Source: Pseudomonas fluorescens Q2-87
GTDB taxonomy: Bacteria; Pseudomonadota; Gammaproteobacteria; Pseudomonadales; Pseudomonadaceae
Direction of reading: 5' to 3'
Assembly (NCBI RefSeq): GCF_000281895.1
Contig: NZ_CM001558.1
Coordinates: forward strand, 2,174,556 to 2,238,555
DNA length: 64,000 nt
This document shows, one piece after another, positions 36,751 through 45,958 of this stretch. The position numbers and the translations under genes are program-made. Every line of letters starts with the position of its first letter. Position 1 is the first letter of the stretch. The notes under the pieces were generated by a model. It ran no database searches. It saw nothing but the letters and a program-made list of their open reading frames with translations, and was not told where the DNA came from.

Positions 36751-37035
36751 CTAGGCAACCAGGTTGCACAGAGCGAGTGTTTCCGTAACGGCTTTGCTTT
36801 GGCCGGTCACTGTCAGTTGGGTGCCGGCCTTGGGGGCCTCGCGCTGAATCATCAGCAGCAATTGCAAGCCGGCGCCATCCATCTCGGTGACCTGCGACAG
36901 ATCCAGCGCCATATGTGGCGTCGCGCCCAGTCGTGGCAGCCATTGCGCGGACAGATCGGCAGCGGTGTAGATCGTCAGTTCACCGTCGATCTGCACTTGG
37001 GCCATGTCGCCGTTTGTTTCGTACAGCAGTGGCAT
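36751..37035 (-). CDS. STAS-domain protein in the chemotaxis operon
   Basis: A 94-residue STAS domain (anti-sigma-factor-antagonist fold). The M-D-G-A-G-L-Q-L-L-L loop matches the conserved D-S/D-G-A region, but the phosphorylatable Ser of SpoIIAA is not there: aspartate and glycine occupy M-D-G-A. It lies 15 bp after cheY and 24 bp before cheA. Such proteins occur in several Che2-type operons; a signalling or scaffold role is likely but unproven. Confidence 0.88.
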   Translation of the reverse strand: MPLLYETNGDMAQVQIDGELTIYTAADLSAQWLPRLGATPHMALDLSQVTEMDGAGLQLLLMIQREAPKAGTQLTVTGQSKAVTETLALCNLVA

Positions 37036-37050
37036 TGAAGCCTCCGGCCA

Positions 37051-37419
37051 TCAAGGAAGAATCAGCTTGGATACCGCCGCCAGCATCTGCGCCGGTTGGA
37101 ATGGCTTGACCACCCAGGCCTTGGCGCCTGCGGCCTGGCCTTCCTGCTTCTTCGATTCCTGGGATTCGGTGGTCAGCATGATGATCGGCGTGAACTTGTA
37201 GCTGGCCAGTTTCTTGACCTCCTTGACGAAGGTGATGCCGTCCATGTTCGGCATGTTCACGTCACTGATGATCAGGTGCACTTTCTGGCCGTTGAGCTTG
37301 CCCAAGGCGTCCTTGCCATCGCTGGCCTCGATCACGTCATAGCCGGCACTTTTCAACGCGATGCCGACGACCTGCCGAACGCTCGCGGAGTCGTCGACAA
37401 CCAATACATTTTTAGCCAT
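37051..37419 (-). CDS. cheY: Chemotaxis response regulator CheY
   Basis: A 122-residue single receiver domain: D9-D10, phosphoacceptor D53 in I-I-S-D-V-N-M-P-N-M-D-G, T in M-L-T-T-E and lysine in V-V-K-P-F. CheA phosphorylates it. The gene starts 11 bp after the first receptor gene. Confidence 0.95.
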   Translation of the reverse strand: MAKNVLVVDDSASVRQVVGIALKSAGYDVIEASDGKDALGKLNGQKVHLIISDVNMPNMDGITFVKEVKKLASYKFTPIIMLTTESQESKKQEGQAAGAKAWVVKPFQPAQMLAAVSKLILP

Positions 37420-37430
37420 GAATGGCGCTC

Positions 37431-38648
37431 CTAAAAGAAGGTTATTTCCTGTGAATCCTGTTGCGCGGCCGAGCTGCCGTGGTGATTACGGCGTTGCTCG
37501 TCGGTGGCGTAGGTGGTTTCCATGCGCGCCAGCCATTGGCGGGCGTCGATGGAGGGCGCCTGTTCGGGCGACTGGCTGGCCTGCTGCACATGCACATGCA
37601 GGTCTTCGATGTTGTCGCGCACATGGCTGAGGATCTGGCTGACCCGATCCTGGAATTGAAGACTGACCAGCACTTCGGTGAGTTCGTCGCGAATGCCGAA
37701 GCTTTCCCGCTGCAGCAGGTCGGCCGAGTCGGCCAAGCGCCCGGTGACGCTCTTGAAACGTTCGAGCACGCGCTGGATGCTGCCCTCGGACACGACCACT
37801 GATTGGCTGTCCTGGTCGGCGCCGCTGGAGGCGGCCTGGACCAACTGGGTGATAGAGGTGTTGATGACGTCGACCTTGGCTGACATCTGTTGGCCAGTCT
37901 CGCTGGACTTGCTCGACAGCGCGCGCACCGCATCGGCCACCACCGCGAAACCGCGCCCCGCTTCGCCCGCCCGGGCGGCTTCGATGGCGGCGTTAAGGGC
38001 CAACAGGTTGGTCTGCGCGGCAATCGCTGCGACATCGGCAGCCATGGTCCGCAATTCGCCGGTGTAGGCGGTGAGGTTGCGCACTTGGGCCAGGGTTTCG
38101 TCGCGGCTGGCTTGGGTGGACTTCAAGGAGTCGATGACCTTCACCAGTTCGCCTTCGCTTTGCGCCAGCACTTGAACGGCTCCGCCGCTGCTGCTGCCCG
38201 CCAACTCTCCAGCGGCCAGTTGCGAGGCTTGCACCGTCTCTTCAAGGCGAGAGGAAATACCAGTGAAACGGCTGGTCAGCGAGACGATCGCGGTTTCAGT
38301 CTGCTGGCGTGAGCTCTCCACTTGCTTGGCCCAGATCGGCATGGCGCCGAGGATCACTTCGTTGAGCTGAGCACTGGCTTGTTGCTGAATGCTGTTGGCG
38401 GCTTGCAGAGCGTGCTGGGCATCGGTCGCTGCAATGATACCTTCAAGTTGGCGGCCTTGAGACCGCGCGCCGATAACGCCGACAGCTAAACCAAGGATCA
38501 CCAGCAGCACACTCAAACCGATGTTTTGCCCGCTCGTGCCGTTCAGCGTCAGCGTGCCAATGCTGGCGACAATCGCCACAGCTACGGGGTGCCAAAGGAG
38601 TGGCGAGGTTTTTGCGGTAAAAGAATGACCGGGGGAATACGGCGTCAT
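37431..38648 (-). CDS. Methyl-accepting chemotaxis protein, membrane-anchored, no large sensor
   Basis: A 405-residue receptor with two close membrane helices (about 20-60) and almost no periplasmic domain, then a cytoplasmic coiled coil with the tip [18 protein letters not shown]. It ends S-Q-E-I-T-F-F after a flexible tail. It is the first gene of the che operon and begins about 50 bases downstream of a FliA-like promoter. It may sense membrane or cytoplasmic state. Confidence 0.92.
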   Translation of the reverse strand: MTPYSPGHSFTAKTSPLLWHPVAVAIVASIGTLTLNGTSGQNIGLSVLLVILGLAVGVIGARSQGRQLEGIIAATDAQHALQAANSIQQQASAQLNEVILGAMPIWAKQVESSRQQTETAIVSLTSRFTGISSRLEETVQASQLAAGELAGSSSGGAVQVLAQSEGELVKVIDSLKSTQASRDETLAQVRNLTAYTGELRTMAADVAAIAAQTNLLALNAAIEAARAGEAGRGFAVVADAVRALSSKSSETGQQMSAKVDVINTSITQLVQAASSGADQDSQSVVVSEGSIQRVLERFKSVTGRLADSADLLQRESFGIRDELTEVLVSLQFQDRVSQILSHVRDNIEDLHVHVQQASQSPEQAPSIDARQWLARMETTYATDEQRRNHHGSSAAQQDSQEITFF

Positions 38649-38698
38649 GGTTCGGTCCCTGAACAGGTATTGCTGAAGAGTTATTTGCTAATGCCAAG

Positions 38699-38725
38699 TT
38701 ATCTGCTGTAGCTACCCGGACTTTA
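38699..38725 (-). promoter_or_regulatory. FliA (sigma-28)-type promoter of the che operon
   Basis: On the minus strand TAAAGTCC (38725-38718), an 11-bp spacer and GCAGATAA (38706-38699) match the known sigma-28 pattern TAAAGTTT-N11-GCCGATAA at 6 of 8 and 7 of 8 positions with the exact spacing. The implied transcript start is about 45 bases before the first receptor ATG at 38648. This would tie the operon to flagellar gene expression. Confidence 0.7.
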
Positions 38726-38932
38726 TGACCGGCTGTCAGTTCCCCGGCGCCAGCGGCTTGTCGCTGGCCATGTGCCATTATCCTATGATGCCACTGGTAA
38801 ATTGTCGAGACTAGTCCAAGAAAATGAAATCGGATGAGCAAATGCGTGGCGAAGGGATTAAATCACTCGCCACAGGGAGGGTTTGAGCTAGATTAACGGC
38901 AGCCGAATTTTGAACCTGCCATCAGAGCCCAC

Positions 38933-40279
38933 ATGCCCACCCAGCCTCTTTGGAAAACCTACCTCCTGTTCCTGACACCCATGGTCCTGTCCAACTTCCT
39001 GCAGTCCATGTCCGGTACGTTCAACAGCATCTATATCGGCCAAATGCTCGGTACCCAGGCGCTGGCGGCGGTGTCGGGGATGTTTCCCATCGTGTTTTTC
39101 TTCATCGCCCTGGTGATCGGGCTGGGCGCGGGAGCCGGGGTGTTGATCGGGCAGGCCTATGGCGCGGGGGAAACCGGTACGGTGAAGGCTGTTGCCGGTT
39201 CGACACTGTTGCTGGGGGCGATCATCGGGCTGGTGGCGGCGGTGCTCGGCAGCGTCTTTGCGCGCCAGGCGTTGCAAGGGCTGGGCACGCCGGCCGATGT
39301 GCTGGAGGACGCCGTTTCGTATGCCCGGGTCATGATGTGGATCTTGCCGATCCTCTTGGTGTTCGTGGTGTTTACCCAATTGTTGCGCGGCGTGAGCGAT
39401 ACGCTGTCGCCGCTGCTCGCGTTGCTGGTGTCCACCAGCATCGGATTGATGCTCACGCCTGCGTTGATTCGTGGCTGGCTGGGGTTGCCGCAAATGGGCA
39501 TCCAGAGCGCGGCATTCGCAGGGTTGGTGGGGACTTCGTCGGCCATGCTCTTGCTCGCGTGGCGCTTGAACCGTCGCGAGCATGCCTTGGCGCCGGACCG
39601 CGCCCTGTTCGCAGCGATGCGCCTGGACCGGGTCATCCTCGGCAAGGTGCTGCGCATCGGCCTGCCCACGGGGTTGCAGATGGTGGTGATCTCCCTGTCG
39701 GAGCTGGTGATCCTGGCACTGGTCAACCGCCACGGCTCCCAAGCCACGGCGGCCTATGGCGCGGTGACGCAGATCGTCAATTACGTGCAATTTCCGGCGC
39801 TGTCGATCGCCATCACCGCCTCGATCCTCGGCGCCCAGGCAATTGGTGCCGGACGCCTGGAGCGCCTGGGGCCGATTCTGCGTACGGGGCTGCTGATCAA
39901 TGTCTGGCTCACGGGTGGGCTGGTGGTGCTGGGGTACTTGTTGTCTCACTGGCTGTTGGGGCTATTCATCACCGACCCGGTGGCGCGGGTCCAGGCCGAA
40001 CACCTGCTGCATATCATGCTCTGGAGCCTGCTGGTGTTCGGCTTCCAGGCAATCGTCGGCGGCATCATGCGCGCCAGCGGCACAGTGCTGGTGCCGGTGG
40101 CGATCTCGATCTTTTGCATTGTCGCTGTGGAAGTGCCGGCGGCGTACCTGCTGGATGCGCATTTCGGTCTGCAAGGGGTGTGGATGGCGTTTCCCGTGGC
40201 GTACCTGAGCATGCTGTTGTTGCAGACCCTGTATTACAAACGGGTCTGGCAGCACCAGGCGATCGAGCGACTGGTGTAG
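38933..40279 (+). CDS. MATE-family efflux transporter
   Basis: A 448-residue MATE protein with twelve hydrophobic segments. Landmarks are P-M-V-L-S-N-F-L-Q-S near the N-terminus and G-A-G-A-G-V-L-I-G-Q-A-Y-G-A-G. It is GC-rich and core-like, unlike the island MATE gene. It is divergent from the che operon over about 280 bp and followed by the tandem REP array. Confidence 0.92.
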   Translation: MPTQPLWKTYLLFLTPMVLSNFLQSMSGTFNSIYIGQMLGTQALAAVSGMFPIVFFFIALVIGLGAGAGVLIGQAYGAGETGTVKAVAGSTLLLGAIIGLVAAVLGSVFARQALQGLGTPADVLEDAVSYARVMMWILPILLVFVVFTQLLRGVSDTLSPLLALLVSTSIGLMLTPALIRGWLGLPQMGIQSAAFAGLVGTSSAMLLLAWRLNRREHALAPDRALFAAMRLDRVILGKVLRIGLPTGLQMVVISLSELVILALVNRHGSQATAAYGAVTQIVNYVQFPALSIAITASILGAQAIGAGRLERLGPILRTGLLINVWLTGGLVVLGYLLSHWLLGLFITDPVARVQAEHLLHIMLWSLLVFGFQAIVGGIMRASGTVLVPVAISIFCIVAVEVPAAYLLDAHFGLQGVWMAFPVAYLSMLLLQTLYYKRVWQHQAIERLV

Positions 40280-40330
40280 ATGACCCATGTTAAGTAGCCG
40301 GGGTATTTTGGGCCTGGCATAAAAACCTGT

Positions 40331-41259
40331 GGGTGTACGCGGCATTTGCGCAAGGCACCGGACCCTGTGGGAGCGGGCTTGCCCGCGAAGACGGCAGCAC
40401 ATCCACCATCACTTCAAGCTGACCCACCGCATTCGCGAGCAAGCTCGCTCCCACAGTGGATCGCGGGTGTACACGGCATTTGCGCAAGGCACCGGACCCT
40501 GTGGGAGCGGGCTTGCCCGCGAAGACGGCAGCACATCCACCATCACTTCAAGCTGACCCAGCGCATTCGCGAGCAAGCTCACTCCCACAGTGGATCGCGG
40601 GTATACGCGGCATTTGAGTAAGGCACTGGACCCTGTGGGAGCGGGCTTGCCCGCGAAGACGGCGGCACATCCACCATCACTTCAAGCTGACCCAGCGCAT
40701 TCGCGAGCAAGCTCACTCCCACAGTGGATCGCGGGTATACGCGGCATTTGCGTAAGGCACCGGACCCTGTGGGAGCGGGCTTGCCCGCGAAGACGGCGGC
40801 ACATTCACCATCACTTCAAGCTGACCCAGCGCATTCGCGAGCAAGCTCACTCCCACAGTGGATCGCGGGTATACGCGGCATTTGCGTAAGGCACCGGACC
40901 CTGTGGGAGCGGGCTTGCCCGCGAAGACGGCGGCACATTCACCATCACTTCAAGCTGACCCAGCGCATTCGCGAGCAAGCTCACTCCCACAGTGGATCGC
41001 GGGTATACGCGGCATTTGCGTAAGGCACCGGACCCTGTGGGAGCGGGCTTGCCCGCGAAGACGGCGGCACATTCACCATCACTTCAAGCTGACCCAGCGC
41101 ATTCGCGAGCAAGCTCACTCCCACAGTGGATCGCGGGTATACGCGGCATTTGCGCAAGGCACCGGACCCTGTGGGAGCGGGCTTGCCCGCGAAGACGGCG
41201 GCACATTCACCATCACTTCAAGCTGACCCAGCGCATTCGCGAGCAAGCTCGGTCCCACA
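40331..41259. repeat. Seven-copy tandem array of a 134-bp unit built from inverted REP elements
   Basis: The core GACCCTGTGGGAGCGGG recurs exactly every 134 bp at 40361, 40495, 40629, 40763, 40897, 41031 and 41165. Each unit holds a forward REP (GTGGGAGCGGGCTTGCCCGC) and an inverted REP (TTCGCGAGCAAGCTC) separated by about 45 bp. Units differ by a few bases in a graded way: copies 2-6 share CTCACTCCC, copy 1 has CTCGCTCCC and copy 7 CTCGGTCCC. The long frames that run through it are a by-product of the repeat length. It lies between convergently ending MATE gene transcripts and the HAD gene promoter. Confidence 0.95.
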
Positions 41260-41362
41260 TGAGATCTGAGTATGCCGAGGTATGGTGGCTGGCATGCAAA
41301 CCCGTGGAGGCGCATGACGGTGATACAGTGGCCGTCATTCGCCACGCCTTCACGAGGATCCG

Positions 41363-42031
41363 ATGCCTGCCACAATCCCCTCCGACACTGGTTACCGCGC
41401 CTTCCTCTTCGACATGGACGGCACATTGCTCAATTCCATCGCCGCTGCCGAGCGGATCTGGACTCGCTGGGCCCTGCGCCACGGCGTGGATGTGGCGACG
41501 TTCCTGCCGACGATCCATGGCGTGCGGGCCATCGACACCATCGCCCGCCAGCGCTTGCCGGGCGTCGATGCCAGGGCCGAGGCCGAGCAGATTACCCGGG
41601 AGGAAATCGAAGACGTCGAAGGTGTGGTGCAGGTGCCCGGCGCCTCACAGTTCCTGAAAAGCCTGCCGCCGGATCGCTGGGCAATCGTCACCTCGGCTCC
41701 CTTGGCATTGGCCTTGCGCCGTATGGAAGCGGCCGGCATTGCGCGTCCGCACGTGATGATCACCGCCGAAGATGTCAGCGAAGGCAAGCCTGACCCCGCG
41801 TGCTATCGCCTGGCCGCCGAGCGGTTGCAAGTGCCACCGCAAACATGCCTGGTCTTCGAAGACGCTCACGCGGGCATCCAGGCTGGCGAGGCGGCGGAAG
41901 CGGACGTGATCGTGGTGACGGCGACACATACCCATCCGCTGGCCAGCATCCATCCGCTGATCGAGGATTACCGAGGCCTGGCGGTGGACATGGTCGAAGG
42001 TGGACTGATGCGCCTGGGCATGGCTCGATAA
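41363..42031 (+). CDS. HAD-family phosphatase (sugar-phosphatase-like)
   Basis: A 222-residue HAD hydrolase with motif I F-D-M-D-G-T-L-L-N-S near 15-24, motif II T-S-A near 110, K-P-D-P motif III and F-E-D-A-H-A-G-I motif IV. It resembles small sugar phosphatases such as YfbT/Gph. The helical cap lies between motifs I and II. It is convergent with the thiolase gene. Confidence 0.9.
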   Translation: MPATIPSDTGYRAFLFDMDGTLLNSIAAAERIWTRWALRHGVDVATFLPTIHGVRAIDTIARQRLPGVDARAEAEQITREEIEDVEGVVQVPGASQFLKSLPPDRWAIVTSAPLALALRRMEAAGIARPHVMITAEDVSEGKPDPACYRLAAERLQVPPQTCLVFEDAHAGIQAGEAAEADVIVVTATHTHPLASIHPLIEDYRGLAVDMVEGGLMRLGMAR

Positions 42032-42127
42032 CCCCTACACGCTTCACGAGGCTGCCCGTGACAAACGCACGCCAGGCGCCCGGCAAAAAAAAACGGCGAA
42101 ACCGAGGTTGCGCCGGTGGTGTTGCCA

Positions 42128-42163
42128 GTGGCGGTGCGGACATTCGTGGGGCCGCACCGCCAC
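42128..42163. terminator. Strong hairpin between convergent genes
   Basis: A 12-bp perfect stem, GTGGCGGTGCGG at 42128-42139 with CCGCACCGCCAC at 42152-42163, lies between the HAD and thiolase stops. It has no T-run, so it may be a factor-dependent or RNA-stabilising hairpin rather than an intrinsic terminator. Confidence 0.4.
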
Positions 42164-42180
42164 CGTAGAACCCTCTGCGA

Positions 42181-43362
42181 CTAGGCCCGTTCCAGCGCCA
42201 GTGCGACGCCTTGACCGCCGCCAATGCACAAGGTCGCGAGGCCTTTCTTGGCATCGCGCTTGATCATTTCATGCAGCAACGACACCAGTACGCGACAGCC
42301 CGACGCGCCAATAGGGTGCCCCAGGGCGATGGCGCCGCCGTTGACGTTGACCTTGGCCATGTCCCATTGCAGCTCCCGGGCCACGGCCAGGGACTGGGCG
42401 GCGAAGGCTTCGTTGGCTTCGATCAGGTCCAGTTGATCCAGTGACCAGCCGGCCTTGTCCAGGCAACGCCGGGTCGCCGAGACCGGGCCGATGCCCATGA
42501 TCGCCGGATCGACGCCAGCATTGGCGTAGGCGCTGATCTTTGCCAGCACCGGCAGGCCCAGGACCTTGGCTTTTTCGGCGCTCATCAGCACAACGGCGGC
42601 AGCACCGTCGTTGAGCGACGAAGCATTGCCGGCAGTGACGCTGCCGTCCTTCTTGAACGCCGGTTTGAGCTTGCCCAGGGATTCGGCGGTGGTGCCGGCG
42701 CGCGGCTGTTCGTCAGTGGCGAAGGCGACGGGATCGCCTTTGCGCTGGGGAATCAGGATCGGCGTGATCTCATCGGCGAACCGACCGCCCTTGATGGCGG
42801 CGACGGCTTTCTGCTGGGACGAGGCGGCAAAGGCATCCTGTTCTTCGCGGCTGATGCCGTACTTGTCCACCAGGTTCTCGGCGGTGATGCCCATGTGGTA
42901 ATCGTTGAAGGCATCCCACAGGCCGTCGGTGATCATGCTGTCGATCACCTTCGCGTGGCCCATGCGCAGGCCGGTGCGGGCGGCCGGCAGCACGTAGGGC
43001 GCCAGACTCATGTTTTCCATGCCACCGGCAATGATGACGTCAGCATCGCCACAGCGAATCGCCTGGGCGCCGAGGTGCAGGGCCTTGAGGCCCGAACCGC
43101 AGACCTTGTTCAGGGTCAGCGCTGGCACTGCGTGCGGCAGGCCCGCCAGGATCGACGCCTGGCGTGCCGGGTTTTGCCCGGAGCCTGCGGTCAGCACCTG
43201 GCCAAGAATCACTTCGTCGACTTGCTCGCCGGCAAGGCCGGTCTGTTCCAGCAGGCGACGAATCACCGCTGCACCGAGTTCCGGGGCGGGAATGGAAGCC
43301 AGCGCACCCTGGAAACTGCCGATGGCGGTACGGGTGGCGGCGACAATCACGACTTCTTGCAT
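42181..43362 (-). CDS. atoB: Acetyl-CoA C-acetyltransferase (thiolase II)
   Basis: A 393-residue thiolase with the nucleophile in N-K-V-C-G-S-G-L-K near residue 89, and the C-terminal [14 protein letters not shown] and C-I-G-G-G-Q-G. It cleaves acetoacetyl-CoA to two acetyl-CoA. The ATG at 43362 has GGAG seven bases upstream. It is third in an operon after CoA-transferase subunits A and B. The order matches dhcAB-atoB of P. aeruginosa, from memory. Confidence 0.92.
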   Translation of the reverse strand: MQEVVIVAATRTAIGSFQGALASIPAPELGAAVIRRLLEQTGLAGEQVDEVILGQVLTAGSGQNPARQASILAGLPHAVPALTLNKVCGSGLKALHLGAQAIRCGDADVIIAGGMENMSLAPYVLPAARTGLRMGHAKVIDSMITDGLWDAFNDYHMGITAENLVDKYGISREEQDAFAASSQQKAVAAIKGGRFADEITPILIPQRKGDPVAFATDEQPRAGTTAESLGKLKPAFKKDGSVTAGNASSLNDGAAAVVLMSAEKAKVLGLPVLAKISAYANAGVDPAIMGIGPVSATRRCLDKAGWSLDQLDLIEANEAFAAQSLAVARELQWDMAKVNVNGGAIALGHPIGASGCRVLVSLLHEMIKRDAKKGLATLCIGGGQGVALALERA

Positions 43363-43373
43363 CGAATCTCTCC

Positions 43374-44039
43374 TCACTGGGCAGCGAACTGCATTTCAGG
43401 GACGTGGTCCGGCACGATCAACTTGCCAGCGGTCTTGGCGACGATTTCCTCGACGCTGACGCCCGGGGCCCGTTCTTTCAGGATGAAGGCGCCGTCCTGG
43501 ATTTCCAGGTACGCAAGGTCGGTCAGCACGCGCTTGATGCAACCGGCACCGGTCAGCGGCAGGCTGCAGCGGGGCAGCAGTTTCGACTCGCCGTCCTTGG
43601 ACGCATGGGTCATGGTGACGATGATGTTCTCGGCGCCGGCCACCAGGTCCATCGCGCCGCCCATGCCTTTGACCAGTTTGCCGGGGATCATCCACGAGGC
43701 AATGTTGCCTTCGACGTCCACTTCGAACGCGCCGAGCACGGTCAGGTCGATGTGGCCGCCGCGGATCATGGCAAACGATTCGGCCGAAGAGAAGATCGAG
43801 GCGCCGATGCGCGCGGTGACGGTCTGCTTGCCGGCGTTGATCATGTCGGCGTCGACTTCGGCTTCGGTGGGGAACGCGCCCATGCCGAGCAAGCCGTTCT
43901 CCGATTGCAGCATGACTTCCATGCCTTCGGGGATGTAGTTGGCGACCAGGGTCGGAATGCCGATGCCCAGGTTCACGTAATAGCCGTCCTGCATTTCGCG
44001 GGCGACGCGTTGAGCCATTTGTTCACGGGAAAGTGCCAT
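43374..44039 (-). CDS. 3-oxoacid-type CoA-transferase subunit B
   Basis: A 221-residue beta subunit. The catalytic glutamate is in [10 protein letters not shown], and G-G-A-M-D-L-V follows. With subunit A it moves CoA onto a 3-oxoacid such as acetoacetate or 3-dehydrocarnitine. The gene pair precedes a thiolase, so the product is split to acetyl-CoA. Whether it is AtoA-like or DhcB-like cannot be decided without alignment. Confidence 0.92.
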   Translation of the reverse strand: MALSREQMAQRVAREMQDGYYVNLGIGIPTLVANYIPEGMEVMLQSENGLLGMGAFPTEAEVDADMINAGKQTVTARIGASIFSSAESFAMIRGGHIDLTVLGAFEVDVEGNIASWMIPGKLVKGMGGAMDLVAGAENIIVTMTHASKDGESKLLPRCSLPLTGAGCIKRVLTDLAYLEIQDGAFILKERAPGVSVEEIVAKTAGKLIVPDHVPEMQFAAQ

Positions 44040-44074
44040 GGTGTTATTCCTTCATTCGGGCCGGGGGCAGGGGA

Positions 44075-44773
44075 TCACTTACGCACGGTGCGCTGTTCGA
44101 TGCGCTTTTCGAACGTGCCGCAAATGACCCGGTCGACGTAGATGCCGGGGGTGTGGATCTGCGTCGGGTCCAGCTCGCCGGGTTCGACGATTTCTTCGAC
44201 TTCCACCACGGTGATCTTGCCCGCCGTAGCGGCCAGCGGATTGAAGTTTTGCGCGGTATGGCGGTAGACCACGTTGCCGAAATGGTCGGCTTTCCAGCCC
44301 TTGACGATGGCGAAGTCGCCGGTGATGGATTCTTCCATCAGGTACTGGCGGCCATGGAATTCACGCACTTCCTTGCCCTCGGCCACCGGCGTGCCGACGC
44401 CCGTGGCGGTGAAGAATGCCGGGATGCCTGCGCCACCGGCGCGCATTTTTTCAGCGAGGGTGCCTTGGGGGGTGAGCACGACTTCGATTTCGCCGCTGAG
44501 CAGTTGCTTCTCGAAGAGGGCGTTTTCACCGACATAGGAGGCCACCACCTTGCGAATCTGCCGGTCTTCCAGCAACACGCCGAGGCCGAAACCGTCGACG
44601 CCGCAGTTATTGGACACCACGGTGAGGTCGCGGATGCCCTTGCGCTTGATCTCGGCGATCAGGTTTTCCGGGATGCCGCAAAGGCCGAAGCCGCCGGCGA
44701 TGACGGTCATGCCGTCCTTCAAGCCTTCGAGCGCTTCTTCATAAGAACTCACGCGTTTGTCGAAACCTGCCAT
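44075..44773 (-). CDS. 3-oxoacid-type CoA-transferase subunit A
   Basis: A 232-residue alpha subunit with the CoA-binding [12 protein letters not shown] near residue 25 and S-N-N-C-G-V-D. The ATG at 44773 has AGAGG upstream; a GTG two codons earlier is less likely. It is first in the operon and divergent from a LysR gene. It is the probable partner of subunit B in acetoacetate or dehydrocarnitine use. Confidence 0.92.
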   Translation of the reverse strand: MAGFDKRVSSYEEALEGLKDGMTVIAGGFGLCGIPENLIAEIKRKGIRDLTVVSNNCGVDGFGLGVLLEDRQIRKVVASYVGENALFEKQLLSGEIEVVLTPQGTLAEKMRAGGAGIPAFFTATGVGTPVAEGKEVREFHGRQYLMEESITGDFAIVKGWKADHFGNVVYRHTAQNFNPLAATAGKITVVEVEEIVEPGELDPTQIHTPGIYVDRVICGTFEKRIEQRTVRK

Positions 44774-44873
44774 AGACACCTCTTTTATTCTTGATGGGGT
44801 CGCAATGAAATGCAGTGTTGCGCCAAGTCATATATTTGTTAAGTTGATTTTTAGGTTGGATTTATTGATTAAT

Positions 44874-44885
44874 CTCATTAATGAG
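44874..44885. promoter_or_regulatory. Palindrome CTCATTAATGAG in the LysR/CoA-transferase spacer
   Basis: A perfect 12-bp palindrome lies in a very AT-rich stretch (44820-44885) between the divergent genes, with a related ATTGATTAAT just upstream. It is a candidate LysR binding site. Confidence 0.45.
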
Positions 44886-44939
44886 TGACAGCCACTTGCT
44901 GCTCAAAACTTACCGCTTGCCGCTGGGAGCACAGCGACC

Positions 44940-45842
44940 ATGACCCTCAAGCAAATCCGTGCCTTCCTCGCCGTGGCCCAGAGCCTGAGCTTTGCCGTCG
45001 CGTGCGAGCGACTGCATTTGTCCCAGTCGGCCCTGAGCTTGACGATCAAGGCGCTGGAAGAAGGCCTGGGCGGGCGCTTGTTCAGCCGCAACACCCGCAA
45101 CGTGGCGCTGACACCCGAAGGCGAATCCTTGCTGCCGCTGGCCCGCCGGCTGATTGCCGATTGGGACAACGCCGAGGATGAAATGCGCCAGCGCTTCACC
45201 TTGCAGCGTGGTCGCGTGACGTTGGCGGCGATGCCTTCGTTCGCCGGCAACCTGCTGCCACCCATCCTCAAGACCTTCCGCGCCCGCTATCCGAATGTCA
45301 ACGTCACGGTGAACGACGTGATCAACGAGCAGGTGCTGGAGATGGTGCGTGACCGGCATGTCGAGTTGGGCGTAGCGTTCGAGCCGATGCAGAGTTCTTC
45401 ACTGGCCTTCACCCCGCTGTATCTGGATCGCTTCGTCGCGGTGGTGCCGCTGGATTCACCGTTGGCCCGGGTCAGCGAGATCAAATGGCAGGCCTTGCTG
45501 GAGCAGCCGTTCATCACCCTGCAACGGCCGTCCACCGTCCGGGTGATGCTGGAAGAGCATTTGCAGGCACGGGGCATGAAACTGCCGGTGGAATTCGAAA
45601 GCCACCAGTTGGCGACGGTCGGGCGAATGGTCGCCAGTGGGCTGGGCGTGAGCGCGGTGCCGGCGCTGTGTGTCGGGCAAATGCATGAGCTGGGCGCGCG
45701 TTGCATCACCTTGAGCGACCCGGTGATCGAACGGGCCATTGGCGTGCTGACCAAGCCCGGGCATGAATTGTCGGCGGCCGCGCAGGCGTTGTTCGATACG
45801 ATCAAGGGGCAGGAGTTGGGTGCGCAGCTGGCCGCGAGTTGA
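44940..45842 (+). CDS. LysR-family regulator of the CoA-transferase/thiolase operon
   Basis: A 300-residue LysR protein with the HTH at about 18-37 (S-F-A-V-A-C-E-R-L-H-L-S-Q-S-A-L-S) and an effector domain from 90. It is divergent from the CoA-transferase genes by 166 bp. The arrangement resembles dhcR next to dhcAB in P. aeruginosa, so activation by a carnitine-derived or acetoacetate-like signal is plausible. Confidence 0.88.
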   Translation: MTLKQIRAFLAVAQSLSFAVACERLHLSQSALSLTIKALEEGLGGRLFSRNTRNVALTPEGESLLPLARRLIADWDNAEDEMRQRFTLQRGRVTLAAMPSFAGNLLPPILKTFRARYPNVNVTVNDVINEQVLEMVRDRHVELGVAFEPMQSSSLAFTPLYLDRFVAVVPLDSPLARVSEIKWQALLEQPFITLQRPSTVRVMLEEHLQARGMKLPVEFESHQLATVGRMVASGLGVSAVPALCVGQMHELGARCITLSDPVIERAIGVLTKPGHELSAAAQALFDTIKGQELGAQLAAS

Positions 45843-45852
45843 CCCCGGCCAC

Positions 45853-45942
45853 TGTGGGAGCGGGCTTGCTCGCGAAAGCGGTGTATCAGTCGACAGCAGT
45901 ATTGAATCTTCCATCGTCTTCGCGAGCAAGCCCGCTCCCACA
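45853..45942. repeat. Inverted pair of REP elements (GTGGGAGCGGGCTTGC family)
   Basis: A perfect 24-bp inverted repeat with arms at 45853-45876 and 45919-45942 lies between the convergent LysR and sirtuin genes. It is the same family as the 134-bp array and the pair at 62466. Confidence 0.85.
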
Positions 45943-45958
45943 AAGGGTCCGGGCGTTG

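Noticed and set aside
34681..37038. A 785-codon open frame on the plus strand opposite cheA and the STAS gene
   Set aside because: It is antisense to well-conserved CheA and STAS frames. Long antisense frames are expected in GC-rich DNA, and it has no recognisable domain.
40331..41259. CRISPR array
   Set aside because: The whole 134-bp unit repeats, including the spacer parts; there are no unique spacers and no cas genes.
40346..41657. Several overlapping plus-strand frames in the tandem array, one running into the HAD gene
   Set aside because: They are translations of the repeat unit, identical in phase by chance, without ribosome sites.
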